In this document: positions 10,849-22,118 of the stretch, in pieces
How positions within the stretch are numbered: the first letter of the stretch is position 1
How the letters are laid out: every line of letters starts with the position of its first letter
Assembly (NCBI GenBank): GCA_964016985.1
Contig: OZ024821.1
Coordinates: 13,504,620-13,568,619, forward strand
DNA: 64,000 nucleotides
From: Anodontia alba
Taxonomy: Eukaryota > Mollusca > Bivalvia > Lucinida > Lucinidae
Direction: 5' to 3'
Position numbers and translations under genes: made by a program
Notes under the pieces: generated by a model
Seen by the model: the letters and a program-made list of their open reading frames with translations, nothing else
Databases searched by the model: none
Told to the model about the DNA's origin: nothing

Positions 10849-11121
10849 ATTACGAAAACACGCCTATCCAAATAAATAGAAAATTTCACTTTCAAAAACT
10901 GAAAAATTTCAGATAAAAAACTCTGATATTTTTTCATATTTCTACTCAAAACAGACTTTGGTACTTATTAGAACCACCACGGCGAGACAGTTCTAACGAG
11001 TACCCACAATCTATGTTTTTGAGCAGAAATAAAAATAATATATACCCCTGTAAACTCCAGTTTTACTATATAAATGTGGGATTTAAGGGGGTCAAAATTA
11101 TATAGGTATGTTTTCGTGATG
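10849..11121 (+). mobile_element. MITE, family C, copy 1
   Basis: Ends ACGAAAACACGCCTAT and ATAGGTATGTTTTCGT form an inverted repeat. The centre contains TTAGAACCACCACGGCGAGA then CAGTTCTAA, and the right part carries TGTAAACTCCAGTTTTACTA and its near-complement GTGGGATTTAAGGGGGTCAA. It matches the copies at 20270 and 51819 over full length. Confidence 0.85.
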
Positions 11122-11220
11122 CCATTATGAAGAACATGGTCAGATAGCACAGATGAGCAGGCTGATCTTGGCCTTCATTGCATATGAGATAACAACTCTT
11201 TACCCATGTCACAGTCAACT

Positions 11221-11450
11221 TTAGCCCTTTACTACTCTCTGGGCTGATTTAGCAGATACTTTATTTATGATTTTTTTCTTGCATTTTCCAGAAATCATTT
11301 TTGACATTTCATGCAAATTGTCTCCATTAAACAGGTTTTGACATTTCATGCAAATTGTCTCCAAGGGAGGCAATTTGCATGAAATGGCAAAACCTGTTTT
11401 CTGGGGAAAAATAAGTAAAGTATTTCAATACGTCATCTGCTGAAAATTTT
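11221..11450. mobile_element. MITE, family B, with a duplicated left arm
   Basis: The left-arm block TTTTGACATTTCATGCAAATT + GTCTCC occurs twice (about 11297 and 11337) before its complement GGAGGCAATTTGCATGAAAT. Ends match family B (TACTCTCTGGGCTGATTTAGC; TCTGCTGAAAATTTTACCCAG). Confidence 0.7.
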
Positions 11451-12356
11451 ACCCAGAATGCTGCGTCTGATCAGGATCTTCACTGTTTGCCATACATATA
11501 GCAATATTTTAGACACATCAAGAGGTAGTAAAATGGACTATTTCAAATTTTAAGATAAGTATGGTTAGTAGATAAGGTGTCCCAACACTTAGGGTTATTG
11601 CGGTATTTTTATTATTATTATTTTCTGAAAACTGGAAATAATATTTTGTTTCAAATTGACTCTAGACACAGCTCTAGATAAAACAAGTATTTGGATAAAT
11701 ATTTTTCACATACTCATGCATATGGGTCGAGAAATTCCTGAGCTTTCTTGTCAGTGGCAAAATCGAACCCATATGGATATCAGTGTGTGATAAGCATTGC
11801 TATATACTGGACAACTAAGACGATGTTGATGTCACGGCGTTCCAAATTATCAGATTACGTCGAATTTCTATGTTTGCGGCGTTAGGTTTGAAACGGAGAT
11901 TCAAATTTTCGAATGCTTGTAACTTCTTTAGTTGTGAACAAAAACATCAAGTATGAGAATGCATTATCTTAGTTGAAATAAAAGGAACATTTTGGTAACA
12001 AAATTAGTTGGTTTTATTTATTTTTTTTTTTATTTTTATTTTCGCTATTTTGTTCAGGCATTTCCATGTGAGAAACGAGAAAAGAGGACACTGTTTATTG
12101 GATGGCATGTGAAAAAAGAATCAATCACTGATTTTCATTGACAACAGGAAAACACCAACCTTCTGGTCCACCGCTCCAGTGGGAAACTAGGAAAGCCTCG
12201 TTTCCTACTTGAACGTTTAATCCTTGGATTGGGATTTTCATGTCTCCATTGAACATCAGTGATGGATACTGTTTTTTCTCAATTCTTTAAAAAAAATGTT
12301 CGTTCTCGTAAGAAACACCTCAGTGAGGTGTTGCTAATAGGTACCGAGAACATATA
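11451..12356. other. Non-coding stretch with half a family A MITE and a nested hairpin
   Basis: 11456-11496 reads GCTGCGTCTGATCAGGATCT then TCACTGTTTGCCAT, a half family A palindrome. 12305-12350 holds a nested hairpin: GTTCTCG/CGAGAAC outside and ACACCTCA/TGAGGTGT inside. No gene seen in the rest. Confidence 0.5.
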
Positions 12357-12681
12357 CAGTTGACTCTCGTTATCTCGACCTCGCTTATCTCGAATAACCG
12401 CTTATCTCGAAGTGAAAATCTGGTCCCTGCCTAAACATGAAAATCTAACAACAGGTAAACAATTTTGTGGAAAAGAAGAGAAATTGCTCCTAAGGAGCAA
12501 TTTCTCCTCTTTTCCACAATATTTTCATTATATCTCTAACTTCAAGAGTCCAATTACATATATGTGGTTGTGCGAATTATTTTTTCTTCTTCTAAATGCT
12601 GCAAAACTGATATGTCGAGGTACGGAAATATCGAAGTATTTCAGCGAGTCCCTTGGAATTCAAGATAACGAGAGTCGACTG
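12357..12681. mobile_element. pogo/Tigger-like MITE with a central palindrome
   Basis: Ends CAGTTGACTCTCGTTATCTC and the complement of CAGTCGACTCTCGTTATCTT form a 20-bp terminal inverted repeat with TA on both sides (12355-12356, 12682-12683). CAGTNGACTCTCGTTATCTCG with TA duplication is typical of pogo/Tigger-derived elements. The centre is a hairpin (TGTGGAAAAGAAGAGAAATT + GCTCC against GGAGCAATTTCTCCTCTTTT). The 130-residue frame across it is spurious. Confidence 0.85.
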
Positions 12682-12760
12682 TACTTTCATGAAGGATTAA
12701 GAAAATTATTGACAGTTTTCGGTCGAAAAAGCCACTTATCAAGAGCAGTACTAAAAGATA

Positions 12761-14708
12761 AACAAGAGAATCGCAAGCGGCGCATTATACGCCCGTTTGC
12801 TTAGACAGTGGGGCCAACATTCTTAAAAAAATTATAAGCAATGTATACTATGTGTGAGGCTAAAAGTTGAACAGGCAGACAAACAGGAATAGCAACTCTG
12901 TAATAAATGATTGCACCTTTATTAAAACAATTAGCATATTGAATACTATTAGTATAAATAAATAAAAGCTCCCCGGATGAAGTGGCACCGATGTTGAAAA
13001 ATGCAGAAATCAAACAAGGGCAATAATTTATAAACTAAGTATACTAGAGTTACCATTCTTGATCCTAATGCATTCCGTTGGCAATATACACATCACCATT
13101 AAGTTTCGTTAAAATATCTAAAATGGTGAGGAATTAGAGAAGGAAAAGAAAATTTAGTTATAGGGCAAATAATTCAGGATATAAGTAAGTCAGAGTTGTG
13201 GTTCTTGCTCATTATACATTGCCCTATTTTTATATACATTCCTACAAAATTTCATTAAAATATTTCAAAGGGTTATGGCATTGTAGGTTGAATATGAATA
13301 GCCTAAACAATTAATTTGCATATGGGTAGTTACGGAATAATGATTAACAGCTCCGACCACTATTAACAAGAAAAGGGGAGCAATCATTCTTGTACTGGAC
13401 ACGTCTTCCTGACTTAATACACATTCCTATTAAATTACATGAAGATATTCCGAACTGTTTCTGAATTATGGAGCGTACAAGACTATTTGGAAAAAATAAT
13501 AAAAGGGGCATAACTGGGAAACTAAGAAAGGGAGAACAATCACTTTTGTGCGTGACACATCGTTGTGACCTAGTACATATTCCTATAAAGTTGCATGAAG
13601 ATATCCCTAACGGTTACTGAGTTATGGCGCGTACATGAATGTTTGGAAAACACAATTAAAGGGGCATAATCTGAAAACTAAAAAAGGGAAACACGACATC
13701 CTGTCCTTTTGCATATTCCCATAAAATTGTATGAAGATATCCTGAACATACAAGAATGTTAACGGGCGGACGGACGGACAGCGGCGACACATCGTCCTGA
13801 ACTAATACATATTACTATAAAATTGCATGAAGATATCCCCAAAGGTTAGTGAGTTATGGCGCGTACAAAAATGTTTGGAAAAATAATCAAAGGGGAATAA
13901 CTTGGAAACTAAGAAAGGGGAAAAATCATTCTTGTGTGCGACACATTGTCCTGACCTAAAACATATACCTATAAAGTTTCATAAAGATATCCCTACGGTT
14001 AATGAGTTATGATGCGTACAAGACTGTTTGGAAAAAAAAGAAAAAAAATCAAAGGGGCATAACTTGGAAACTAAGAAATAGGGAACAACCAGTCTTGTGC
14101 GCGACACGTCCTCCTGACTAATGCATATTCCTATAAGATTGCATGAAGATATCCTGACCGGTTACAGAGTTATGGTGGAACGTACAAAAATGTTGATGGG
14201 CAATTCTGGAAAAAAAATAGTCAAAGTGACATAACTTGGAAATTAAGAAAGGGGGAACAATCAATCTTGTGCGCGACACATCGTCCTGACCTAATGCATA
14301 TTACTATAAAATTGCATGAAGATAGTCTGAACTGTTACTGAATTATGGAGCGTACAAAAATGTTTGAAAAAACTAATCAAAGGGGCATAACTTGGAAAAT
14401 AAGAAAGGGGTAACAATCATTCTTGTGTGCGACACATAGTCCTGATCTAATACATATTCTACAAAATTGCATGACGATATCCCTAACAGTTACTGAGTAA
14501 TGATGTGTACAAGAGTGTTTGGGAAAAATAATCAAAGGGAGATAACTTGGAAACTAAGAAATGGGGAACAATAATTCTTGTGCGCGACATGTCGTCCTGG
14601 CCTAGTACATATTCCTATAAAGTTGCATGAAGATATCACTAACGGTTACTGAGTTATGGACCATACAAGAATGTTGACGGACGGACAGCGCCATGCCATA
14701 ATACGTCC

Positions 14709-14750
<42 letters not shown>

Positions 14751-14760
14751 GGGCGTATAG
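12761..14760 (+). mobile_element. Array-bearing element, GGGCGTATA family, copy 1
   Basis: The head is AACAAGAGAATCGCAAGCGG then CGCATTATACGCCCGTTT. The tail is CATAATACGTCCGG, a long T-run and AAACGGGCGTATAG, so TATACGCCCGTTT and AAACGGGCGTATA are a 13-bp terminal inverted repeat. The body is about nine units of roughly 150-165 bp (CATAACTTGGAAACTAAGAA ... GCATGAAGATATCC). It shares head and tail design with copies at 53032 and 62847 but has a different unit sequence. Confidence 0.8.
14711..14747 (+). repeat. Poly(T) run of about 36
   Basis: Long T homopolymer between the tail motif CGTCCGG and the terminal AAACGGGCGTATAG. The true length is uncertain. Confidence 0.8.
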
Positions 14761-15153
14761 AAATACGAAATGTCAATTTTGTATTTTTCTTATGTCTGCT
14801 CATTTTGGTATACTATGCGCTAATATTAGGATGAAGGGATATATTTTCAGAAGAATGCTACTGTGTCAAAAACGGTTTTGCCTCCCTGCTGAAAGGAGAT
14901 TTACTACAAAAGAAAAGAATTTGCCCCATTTACGAGGGGTTTGGTATGCAGGATAGCAGTCAGGAAGTCATACAGGTTGTCTGCCTTGTAAATAAAGGCG
15001 GAAAATCTACCAAGTGTATCTTGCCCTCAAAACAAATGAGAAATTTAAGGGAACAAGTAAAATCTATCATAATGTTGTGATTACACATGTTGCTGTTCCT
15101 AGTGAGTTGATACAAAAACTTAATATATATTTTTTTTCAAATTCCTTTGCAAT
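14761..15153. other. Unassigned stretch before an L1-like fragment
   Basis: No convincing frame. It may hold decayed upstream parts of the LINE fragment at 15154, but I could not read RT motifs in it. Confidence 0.35.
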
Positions 15154-15430
15154 CTAGGACCAGATAGGATTAAAAGAAAACAAAATATCATTAAAAGCTT
15201 ACCAGATGGCGGACTAAAAATGGTACATATAGAAAATTTCATTCATGCACTGAAAGTAACTTGGTTGAGGAGACATATCCAACAAGAACATAGTACATGG
15301 AATAAATTGGCAAAGTGCAACATAGGTTTGACCTATACAATGGGCGATGGATATACAAACTCAAAAGTAAGCGAAATACAAAACCCACTCTGGAAAAATC
15401 TCCTAAAATGTTGGATATTTTTCTGCAGTA
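15154..15430 (+). pseudogene. L1/Tx1-like LINE ORF2 fragment
   Basis: An open frame of about 90 codons reads LGPDRIKRKQNIIKSLPDGG then LKMVHIENFIHALKVTWLRR. This is the conserved block downstream of the RT domain in L1/Tx1-type LINEs (GxDRIKR...GGLKM...F..ALK.TW.RR), followed by NPLWKNLLKCW. The catalytic RT domain, endonuclease and 3' tail are absent, so it is a dead fragment of a second LINE type, distinct from the one at 29.9-41.0 kb. Confidence 0.7.
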
Positions 15431-15549
15431 CGAGTATAATAGTTATTACTGAGAGGGATGTAAGAGGAGAGAGTGAATTTTCTAAAAAAAAAAAAAAAAA
15501 TAGGTGCTGTATTATGTGTTATTATATAACTGTACTTTGCTGATAATAA

Positions 15550-16258
15550 AAAGACACAACAGGAAAAAAAACTAACAAAATTTATCCATTAACAATCCCA
15601 AATCAGATCTCTACAATATCAATAAAACCAAGTTTGGTGAAAGTCCATTTATATTTACTCAAGTTATCATCCGGAAACAAAAAATCAGATGTGTCCCGGG
15701 CAGATAGCTCTGTTTGTTTGTGTTGTGGTTTTACGGCCCAGTCAACCCATTGGGGTCATGTCGAGCGCGGTCAGTTTACCTAACCACACGTTTACTGGGC
15801 AGGCTTAGTCCTCTAAGCGGTTAACCAGTATTGTGCACATTCTTTCGCCAGAAACTGACAACTGCCCTTCTTGAATCAGCGGAAGGGAGAGAATGACCGT
15901 AGAAAATATTTCATGATCAATCTCCACGAAAGAATGTTGCCGACCTCGGCGGGGGTTGAACCCGCGACCTCCTGGTCTCCAGTCGGACGGCGCATCCAAC
16001 TGAGCCACCGAGGCCAGATAGCTCTGTAAAATTCGATGAATTTATTCCATTAGCAATCCCAAACCAGATTTCCAAAATATCAATGCACACAGAAAGTTTG
16101 GAGAAAATCCATTGACATTTTCTCAAGGTATCGTCCGTAAACGAATATACGGATGGACATACAACACACGGACGGACATGAGGACGGGCGAACGGACGGA
16201 CAATTGGACCGCCAACGTGAAACCATAATACCCCGCCACTATAGTGTGACGGAGTATA
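15550..16258 (+). mobile_element. Short array-bearing element split by a SINE
   Basis: Two diverged units (TTTATCCATTAACAATCCCA... and TTTATTCCATTAGCAATCCC...) flank the SINE at 15714. It closes with GGACGGAC steps and CATAATACCCCGCCACTATA, a tail like that at 56150. The head was not found with confidence. Confidence 0.6.
15714..16014 (-). mobile_element. tRNA-derived SINE, copy 2
   Basis: Same family as copy 1, minus strand. The target-site duplication CAGATAGCTCTGT lies at 15701-15713 and 16015-16027 (13 bp, perfect). The (CAAA)n tail is at the left edge. Minus-strand frames here are SINE translations. Confidence 0.92.
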
Positions 16259-16329
16259 AAAATAAGACTCTGCTGTGAGTTTTATGAATTAGTGTTTTTT
16301 TTTTTTTTGTCATTCAGAATTTGCGCTGC

Positions 16330-16436
16330 GTCAAAATTAACCCTTGCCATGCTGAATAAATTTAAATTCCATGCCCACTTCTAATTTTCAGCGAATGTTC
16401 ATATACTTAATGACAAACAGTGCAGATCAAGATCAG
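16330..16436. mobile_element. Half MITE, family A
   Basis: TTAACCCTTGCCATGCTGAA to GACAAACAGTGCAGATCAAG then ATCAG is exactly one arm of family A, cut at the palindrome centre. The next element begins here. Confidence 0.7.
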
Positions 16437-18560
16437 AACTATTCTTAATTTACCTGAGCCGAAGGCTCAAAAGCAAGGCCCTGTCGTCCGTCTGACCGTC
16501 CGTGCATGCGTCCGACTGTGCATCCACACTTTCGAACAAGAATATATCCAAGGTCAGTGGTCCAATCTTGATCAAATTTCACAGGTACCATCATTTGGGT
16601 GGGGTATTGGGTGTATTAGGTTTTGTGGCAAATCTGGTCAGCTTTGGTTTCCCTGGCAACTAAAAGGTCTCACAGACATATAAAGGGGAAAATATTGTCT
16701 AGACTATATCAACATTGTTTGATCAAATCTTAATCAAACTTTCAGATAACAAGAACAGGCATAAAATCTCGGACACGTTTGATTTTGGCCCTCTTTCGAC
16801 TATTGGTATGAGAATTACCCGTCCTTTGGGCCGCACAGGCTTTGGAAATTGTTGTCCGGACAATAGCCATTTCATTTATTTTATCTAATCTTCATCAGAC
16901 TTGCAGTGAATGAGGAATCCCATAAAATCTTGGACGAGTTCGATTTGTGGGGCAGATCGGACTATTCACATGAAAGTTACTTGCCCTTTAGTCCCATAGA
17001 CATATTTGTGGGTAAATGTTGTTTGGCAGCTACTTCATTTTGATTAGATCCTCATCAAACTTGCAGATAACAAGGACAGGCATAATTTTTTGGACAAGTT
17101 CGATTTGGGCCCAGTTTCGACTATTGCCATGAGAATTCCCCACCCTTGAGGGCCCCATAGACTTCGGAAAATGTTGTTTGGACGATGGTGATTTCATTTT
17201 TGATTGAATCTTTATCAAATGCAGGCAATAAGGACAGCCATAAAATCTTGGACGAGTTCCATTTTGTGGCAGATTGGACTATTCACATGAAGGTTACTTT
17301 CCCTTTAGTCTCCCATTGACATATAATGGGTAAAATGTCCGAACGATAGCCACTTCATTTTCAATCAGATCTTTATAAAATATGCAGATAAAGAGGTCAG
17401 GTATAAAATTTTTGGCTCACTTCCGACTGTTGGCATGAGAGTTACCCACCCTTGAGTGCCCCATAGACTTCGGACAATGTTGTCAGGACGATACCACTGT
17501 CATTTTGATCGATTCTTCTTCAGACTTGCAGGTTATGAGAACAACCATAAAATCTTGGACGAGTTCGATTTTGGGTCAGATCAGACATTTCATATAAGAG
17601 TTACTTGCCTTTTAGTCTTCCCATAGAAATATAATGGGTAATATGTTGTCCGGACAATAGCGACTTCATTTTTTATCAGAGCTTCATCAAACTTGCAGAT
17701 AACGGGACTGGCATAAAATCGTGGACAAGTCTGATTTTGGCCTAGTTTCCTGAGCGTTACCTGCCCTTGAGGGCTTCATAGACTTAGGAAAATGCTGTCC
17801 GAACGATAGTGATTTCATTTTTGCTCGACTCGTCATCAGTCTTGCAGGTAATGAGGACAGCTATAAAATCTTGGAAGAGTTCAACTTTGGGACAGATCGG
17901 ACTATTTACATATAAAAAATTGCCTTTTAGTCTCCCAAAGACATATAATGGGGGAAAATGTTGTCCGGACGATAGCAACTTCTTTTTTTCATTAAATCAT
18001 CATCAAACTTGTAGATAAGGAGCATATCTATAAAATCTCGGAAAAATTTTACTTTGGCCCATTTACGAATATTGACATGAGAGTTAGAAACCCTTGAGGG
18101 CCCCATAGTCTTACTCTTTGTTGCTTTGTGGTTTATTCTACGAGGCTATTTGTTGTATGTCTTTCTGTGTGTCATTTTGTTCTTGTGTTTTTTCAGTCCT
18201 TTTAGTATTGCGATTACCTCGGTTGGGGAAGAGAGAGCTAATCTTAGTGCTTTTCGTACGTTTGTTCGGTTTGTGCTTGTTTAGGTTTGTCGGTTTCCTC
18301 TTCCTCTTGGGGTCTGGGAAGGGCTGCGGTTTGTGATTGTGACGCTCCCTGGACTTTTCTCTTACCTTTATCGGAAAATGTTGTAAAAGACGATAGGGAT
18401 TTAATTTTTGGATCAAATCTTAATCAGACTTGCAGGTAATGAGTAGGCTATAAAATTTTGAACAAGTTCGGTTTTGGGTTAGATTGGACTATTCACATGA
18501 GAGTTACTTGCTCTTTACTTTGCCATAAACATATGAGGTACAGTTAAGAAGTTCCTAGAC
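16437..18560 (-). mobile_element. Array-bearing element in minus orientation
   Basis: The left edge TTACCTGAGCCGAAGGCTCA followed by CCGTCCG-rich sequence is the inverted tail of the CTCAGGTGAGCTAA family. The body is about ten units of roughly 165 bp (CATCAAACTTGCAGATAAC...CATAAAATCTTGGACGAGTTCG... CCCCATAGACTTCGG). A retroelement 3' end is inserted at 18109. The head at the right was not resolved. Confidence 0.7.
18109..18368 (+). mobile_element. 5'-truncated retroelement 3' end, copy R3
   Basis: TCTTACTCTTTGTTGCTTTG to GGACTTTTCTCTTACC matches the last 260 bp of the retroelement at 46642-48311 and of 62229-62784. It interrupts a tandem unit between CCCCATAG and CGGAAAATG. It is non-coding; both long frames over it are spurious. 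Confidence 0.8.
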
Positions 18561-19110
18561 TGCATCAGAAAACTGAGTAAAATTTAAGCATTTGGAATAA
18601 AATTATACCATTATAGGTCCATTATTGGAGAGTTTGAATGTAGAAATTGTTTAAACACAAACATAAGAGCACGCACAAGTCCATTTGCTATAGAAACCAA
18701 GGGTCGTGACTATGGCGCACTCCAGAAAACCCTTAGATATGGCTTAATTTTGTTTTCATTCAAAACTCAGCGAAAATGCTTTAGATTTTCCCGGATTTTT
18801 TTTTCTGACGTGAGTAAAAATAATATGTACGCCATTCGTCGAATTTCGGCCGCGTGCATTGAATTTTATAATTTTGACAGCCAGTGTGGGGAATCCACGT
18901 GACCAAATGTTTGTTACTAGTTTTAGCTCGGCATAAGGTAGGATTTTTTTTTAGAATATTACTATTTATACCAAATGGAATTTGTTCAAATGAAGCACAT
19001 ACGCGGGAAAAAGCCTTTTTTGCTGGTGTTGTAAGCACTATTCTGCGATCTGGGCCAGCGGGACAATGTCCACGAATTTTGACGAAACTCGTTTCAAACA
19101 CCTATATATT
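18561..19110. other. Non-coding stretch, nothing recognised
   Basis: Overlapping frames on both strands lack domains or codon bias. I see no repeat that recurs in the window. Confidence 0.4.
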
Positions 19111-19370
19111 GATTGATTGTGTTGGGGTTTAACGACACGTCAACCCTTGAGGGTCATTTTGTGTCGTCTCCCAGAGAAAGGGAGAAAAGAGATAGAAGAG
19201 AGAGTAGAGGAGATGAAAGAGAGGGACAGGGAAGAAAGAGGAACAGGAATGAAAGTGAAGAAACAGAAGAAATAAAAACATTCCCCCTCTACCCTTACCC
19301 ACTACAAGGATAGCAGGCCTTGCCCAACTGTAAGCCAATATCAGTTGGACGCCCCGGTAACACCTATATA
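19111..19370 (+). repeat. Dispersed repeat with a purine-rich core
   Basis: GTTGGGGTTTAACGACACGT...GTCGTCTCCCAGAGA opens, and AACTGTAAGCCAATATCAGT then TGGACGCCCCGGTAACACC closes it. The centre is a long GA-rich tract (about 19180-19280). It looks like a mollusc short interspersed element, but I see only one copy here. Confidence 0.45.
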
Positions 19371-19943
19371 ACAGGGCTGGAAGAAATTTCTTTGCTGGGA
19401 CATGTCAAAAGACATTTTCCGAAAAGTATTAATGTTTTGGTTTGTTAATGTCCCATTTTAATGTTTGCAATCTTTCCTAGAAATGACCATGTACACGATA
19501 TCAAATGCGATTGACCATGCCCTAGAACAGAAAATGATACTGTACTCGAAATATAATGATACTTTTATACAGATATGATTAGACAGAGTTTGTTTTAGAG
19601 TTGAGTTGAACAGTATCATTTCAGACAATTTTAGTTAAGTCAGCTAGACTGAGGAAGAATACCATTTAGTATATATTGGAATACATGTAGAAAATTGTCA
19701 TTTTCGATTCTCTGGTCTAATAGAAAACGATCCTGTCCTTTCTGTCTAATACAATTACAAAATCACAAATTGCGATAACGAAAATCAGAGACGAAAACTC
19801 GAAACAAAAACAATTAAGAAAAAGCTTTGTTTGTTTGACACACCAATACCTACGCTGACATACTTATTTGCCATTTTACTTTCTTTCCGAATAAGTTATT
19901 TTACGCTATCTTCAATTTCAGGATGATTTCAAAATAGAGGCCT
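19371..19943. other. Non-coding stretch, nothing recognised
   Basis: No frame over 60 codons and no recurring repeat. Confidence 0.4.
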
Positions 19944-20187
19944 GGGCCCGGTTGTTCAAAGCGTCGTTAGCTTAACGAGCTCGTTAAGGGTCATTTCGTT
20001 AACTGTTTTAGCGGATTCAATACACAATATTCTGATATTTTTTGCTGAAAAAATGTGAGTAGCTTTTGCACTGCAAAAGCTACTCACATTTTTTCAGCAA
20101 AAAATTTCAGCATATTTGCGTATCACTCAATATAAATTTTAACGAATCGTTAACTAATGCCGTCGTTAGTTTTGAACAACTGGGCCC
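19944..20187. mobile_element. MITE with GGGCCCGGTTGTTCAAA ends and a large central palindrome
   Basis: GGGCCCGGTTGTTCAAA and TTTTGAACAACTGGGCCC form the terminal inverted repeat, with further pairing of CGTCGTTAG and CTAACGACG-like blocks. The centre, about 20037-20105, has arms TTTGCTGAAAAAATGTGAGT + AGCTTTTGCA and their exact complement around a single C (20071). Confidence 0.85.
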
Positions 20188-20269
20188 TGATGGTTGCCGC
20201 TTTTGCGGCAATGTGTAGGCAAGTGTGCCATGGCTGCATGCCCATGAAGATACCCACTGAGGTACACAT

Positions 20270-20545
20270 TACGAAAACACGCCTATCCAAATATATTGAA
20301 AATTTTACAACTAAAGAAGGAAAATTTTCAGACAAAAAAAAATTCTGATATTTTTCATATTTCTGCTCGAAACATAGATTGTGGGTACTCGTTAGAACCG
20401 CCTCGCCAAGGCGGTTCTAACGAGTACCCACAATCTATGTTTTTGAGCAAAAATAAGAAAAATAATATATACCCCTGTAAACCCCAGTTTTACTATATAA
20501 AAGTGGGGTTTAAGGGGGTCAAAATAATATAGGCGTGTTTTCGTG
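20270..20545 (+). mobile_element. MITE, family C, copy 2 (best preserved)
   Basis: Ends ACGAAAACACGCCTAT and ATAGGCGTGTTTTCGT are perfect complements (16 bp). The central hairpin pairs ACATAGATTGTGGGTACTCG + TTAGAACCGCCT with its complement around CGCCA. A second hairpin lies in the right arm (AAACCCCAGTTTTACTATAT with AAAGTGGGGTTT). Confidence 0.9.
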
Positions 20546-20704
20546 ATGGCGATGCACACGTGTTGCGGAAAAAACATTTTTCAGCAGAGCCAGTTTTCTG
20601 AGACACAGGTACAATCACAGTATTGTCAAATTGTGCATATTACATTGTGTGGTATGAAGAGCAAAACTAGGCATGATATTTGGATTTGTTTGCTTGTAAT
20701 GAAC

Positions 20705-20945
20705 TTATACGGTCCTTCAACACACTTTGGGTCATGTGAGCAGGATTCCTAAGTGATTCATCAGTGTTAAGTGTACATTCTTTCGCCTGTAGCTAACAAC
20801 TGGTCTTCTTGATTCAGCGGTAGCAGGAGAATGGTCGTATTTTCTTTCATGACCAAATCTCTACGAAAGAATGTACCGTGCGCGAGGATTTAACCGCCGA
20901 CCGTCCCTATGCCAGACAAGTCGGGATCCGACCAAGCTGCCGTTG
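20705..20945 (-). mobile_element. Diverged SINE of the same family, copy 7
   Basis: The region keeps GGGTCATGT, then GTACATTCTTTCGCCTG ... CTTCTTGATTCAGCGG ... TACGAAAGAATGTACCG. The tRNA-like head is strongly changed but still shows a weak B-box-like CGAGGATTTAACCGCC. The 11-bp pair ACATTCTTTCG/CGAAAGAATGT is intact. Confidence 0.7.
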
Positions 20946-21900
20946 CTGTCGTGGTATTTTGAAATACATGTAATTGATTCCATTATGGCAGTCATTGAAA
21001 TCTGTACTACAGAACAGACTTCTGTATTTCTAAACATTGGAAACTTTAAGTGAAATACTGTCAAACTAATTAGGTTAATAGCGACCTGCTCCAAAAGTCT
21101 AACGTGTGCTTGAAATTATTATTAATGTCTCATCATCAAATGAAAGCAGCCCGTGTTTGCCCATTTAAGTGAATGTCAAGAGTACCATATGTTGGTGGGG
21201 TGGTAAACAGAAATGCAAGGTTTTCTCATTTGACTCGGCAAATTGCGAAAAATTGTGAACATCTGCAAAGGTATGAGGTAATAAGGACTGCAACTGTACT
21301 AAGCATTTGTTGTTTCGCAACATATTCAACAATATGACAAAATTTAAAAACCATATATTTTTGCGTTTATAGTTTTTATAGAATAGTATTACGACAAAGG
21401 ACGAAGTATTTTTGTTGGAAATGTGCATAGGAGTCTCTAAGTTTTGAAAACGGGTACGGCAAGACAAAATGTTTTTAAGACATTACTGCTTCAAGTATAT
21501 CATTACCTTTCTTCTGTACTGTAACCGAATGGCTGTCGAATATGATCACGTCGATACTTTTGAATAAACCTTATTAAGCATGTCGCAAAACTGAAAAAGA
21601 AATCAAACCCGGGAGTAACTCTGCTGAATTCTTTAGTAAAGCACACTTTTGGGTTGTATTAGATCTGTTTGTAATGTATAATTTGCCCATGCAACAAGGA
21701 AGTCAGAAAATTCAGTAATCTATAAAAAATTTACCTTTTTTTATTTGATTTATATAGATTTAAAACGTAATAAGTTCTACATTAAGACTTTGGAATACCC
21801 TTAATATTGTTATAAGGCCCTCGGCTCACAAAATAAATGTCCTAATATAATGTTTGCATCTCTGTATCGATCGTTTCGAGTATTTGAAAGCCTGTATTAT
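20946..21900. other. Non-coding stretch upstream of the zinc-finger pseudogene
   Basis: No recurring repeat or convincing gene seen. Short frames on either strand lack recognisable domains. Part may be intron of the zinc-finger gene. Confidence 0.4.
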
Positions 21901-21940
21901 TTCATCCTGTAATGAACCGAATGTAATATTATATTCTTAG

Positions 21941-22118
21941 GTGCAGCGACCAAGATGCGCCCAAATCTCACGAGTGCGATTGTGGATGCCAGAAGGAATT
22001 CGCAACGAATGCTGACCTGCAGCGTAAAAATTATCGTCACTCGACTGCCTTTTTTTGTGAAGGTTGTAACACTCAGATCGAAGATAAAACAACCCTCAAA
22101 GATTACATTGACATGCAT
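21941..22118 (+). pseudogene. C2H2 zinc-finger exon, copy 1, left part
   Basis: After an acceptor-like ATATTATATTCTTAG the frame reads SHECDCGCQKEFATNADLQR, then a damaged finger end, then FFCEGCNTQIEDKTTLKDYI + DMH. Two C2H2 fingers are recognisable, with a His replaced by Lys in the first. The frame is cut by the GATATC element (22119-23303) and resumes at 23304. Nucleic-acid binding is inferred from the finger type only. Confidence 0.7.

Noticed and set aside
12412..12804. A 130-residue frame
   Set aside because: It runs through a pogo-like MITE, its central hairpin and the head of the next element.
15805..16126. Frames with AQLDAPSDWRPGGRGFNPRR (also at 35528, 49011, 58598)
   Set aside because: They are translations of the SINE's tRNA-like head on the minus strand, recur at each SINE and are flanked by target duplications. 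They are not genes.
18138..18416. A basic 92-residue minus-strand frame (KRKRKPTNLNKHKPNKRT)
   Set aside because: It overlies the retroelement 3' end, which recurs three times with this frame broken.
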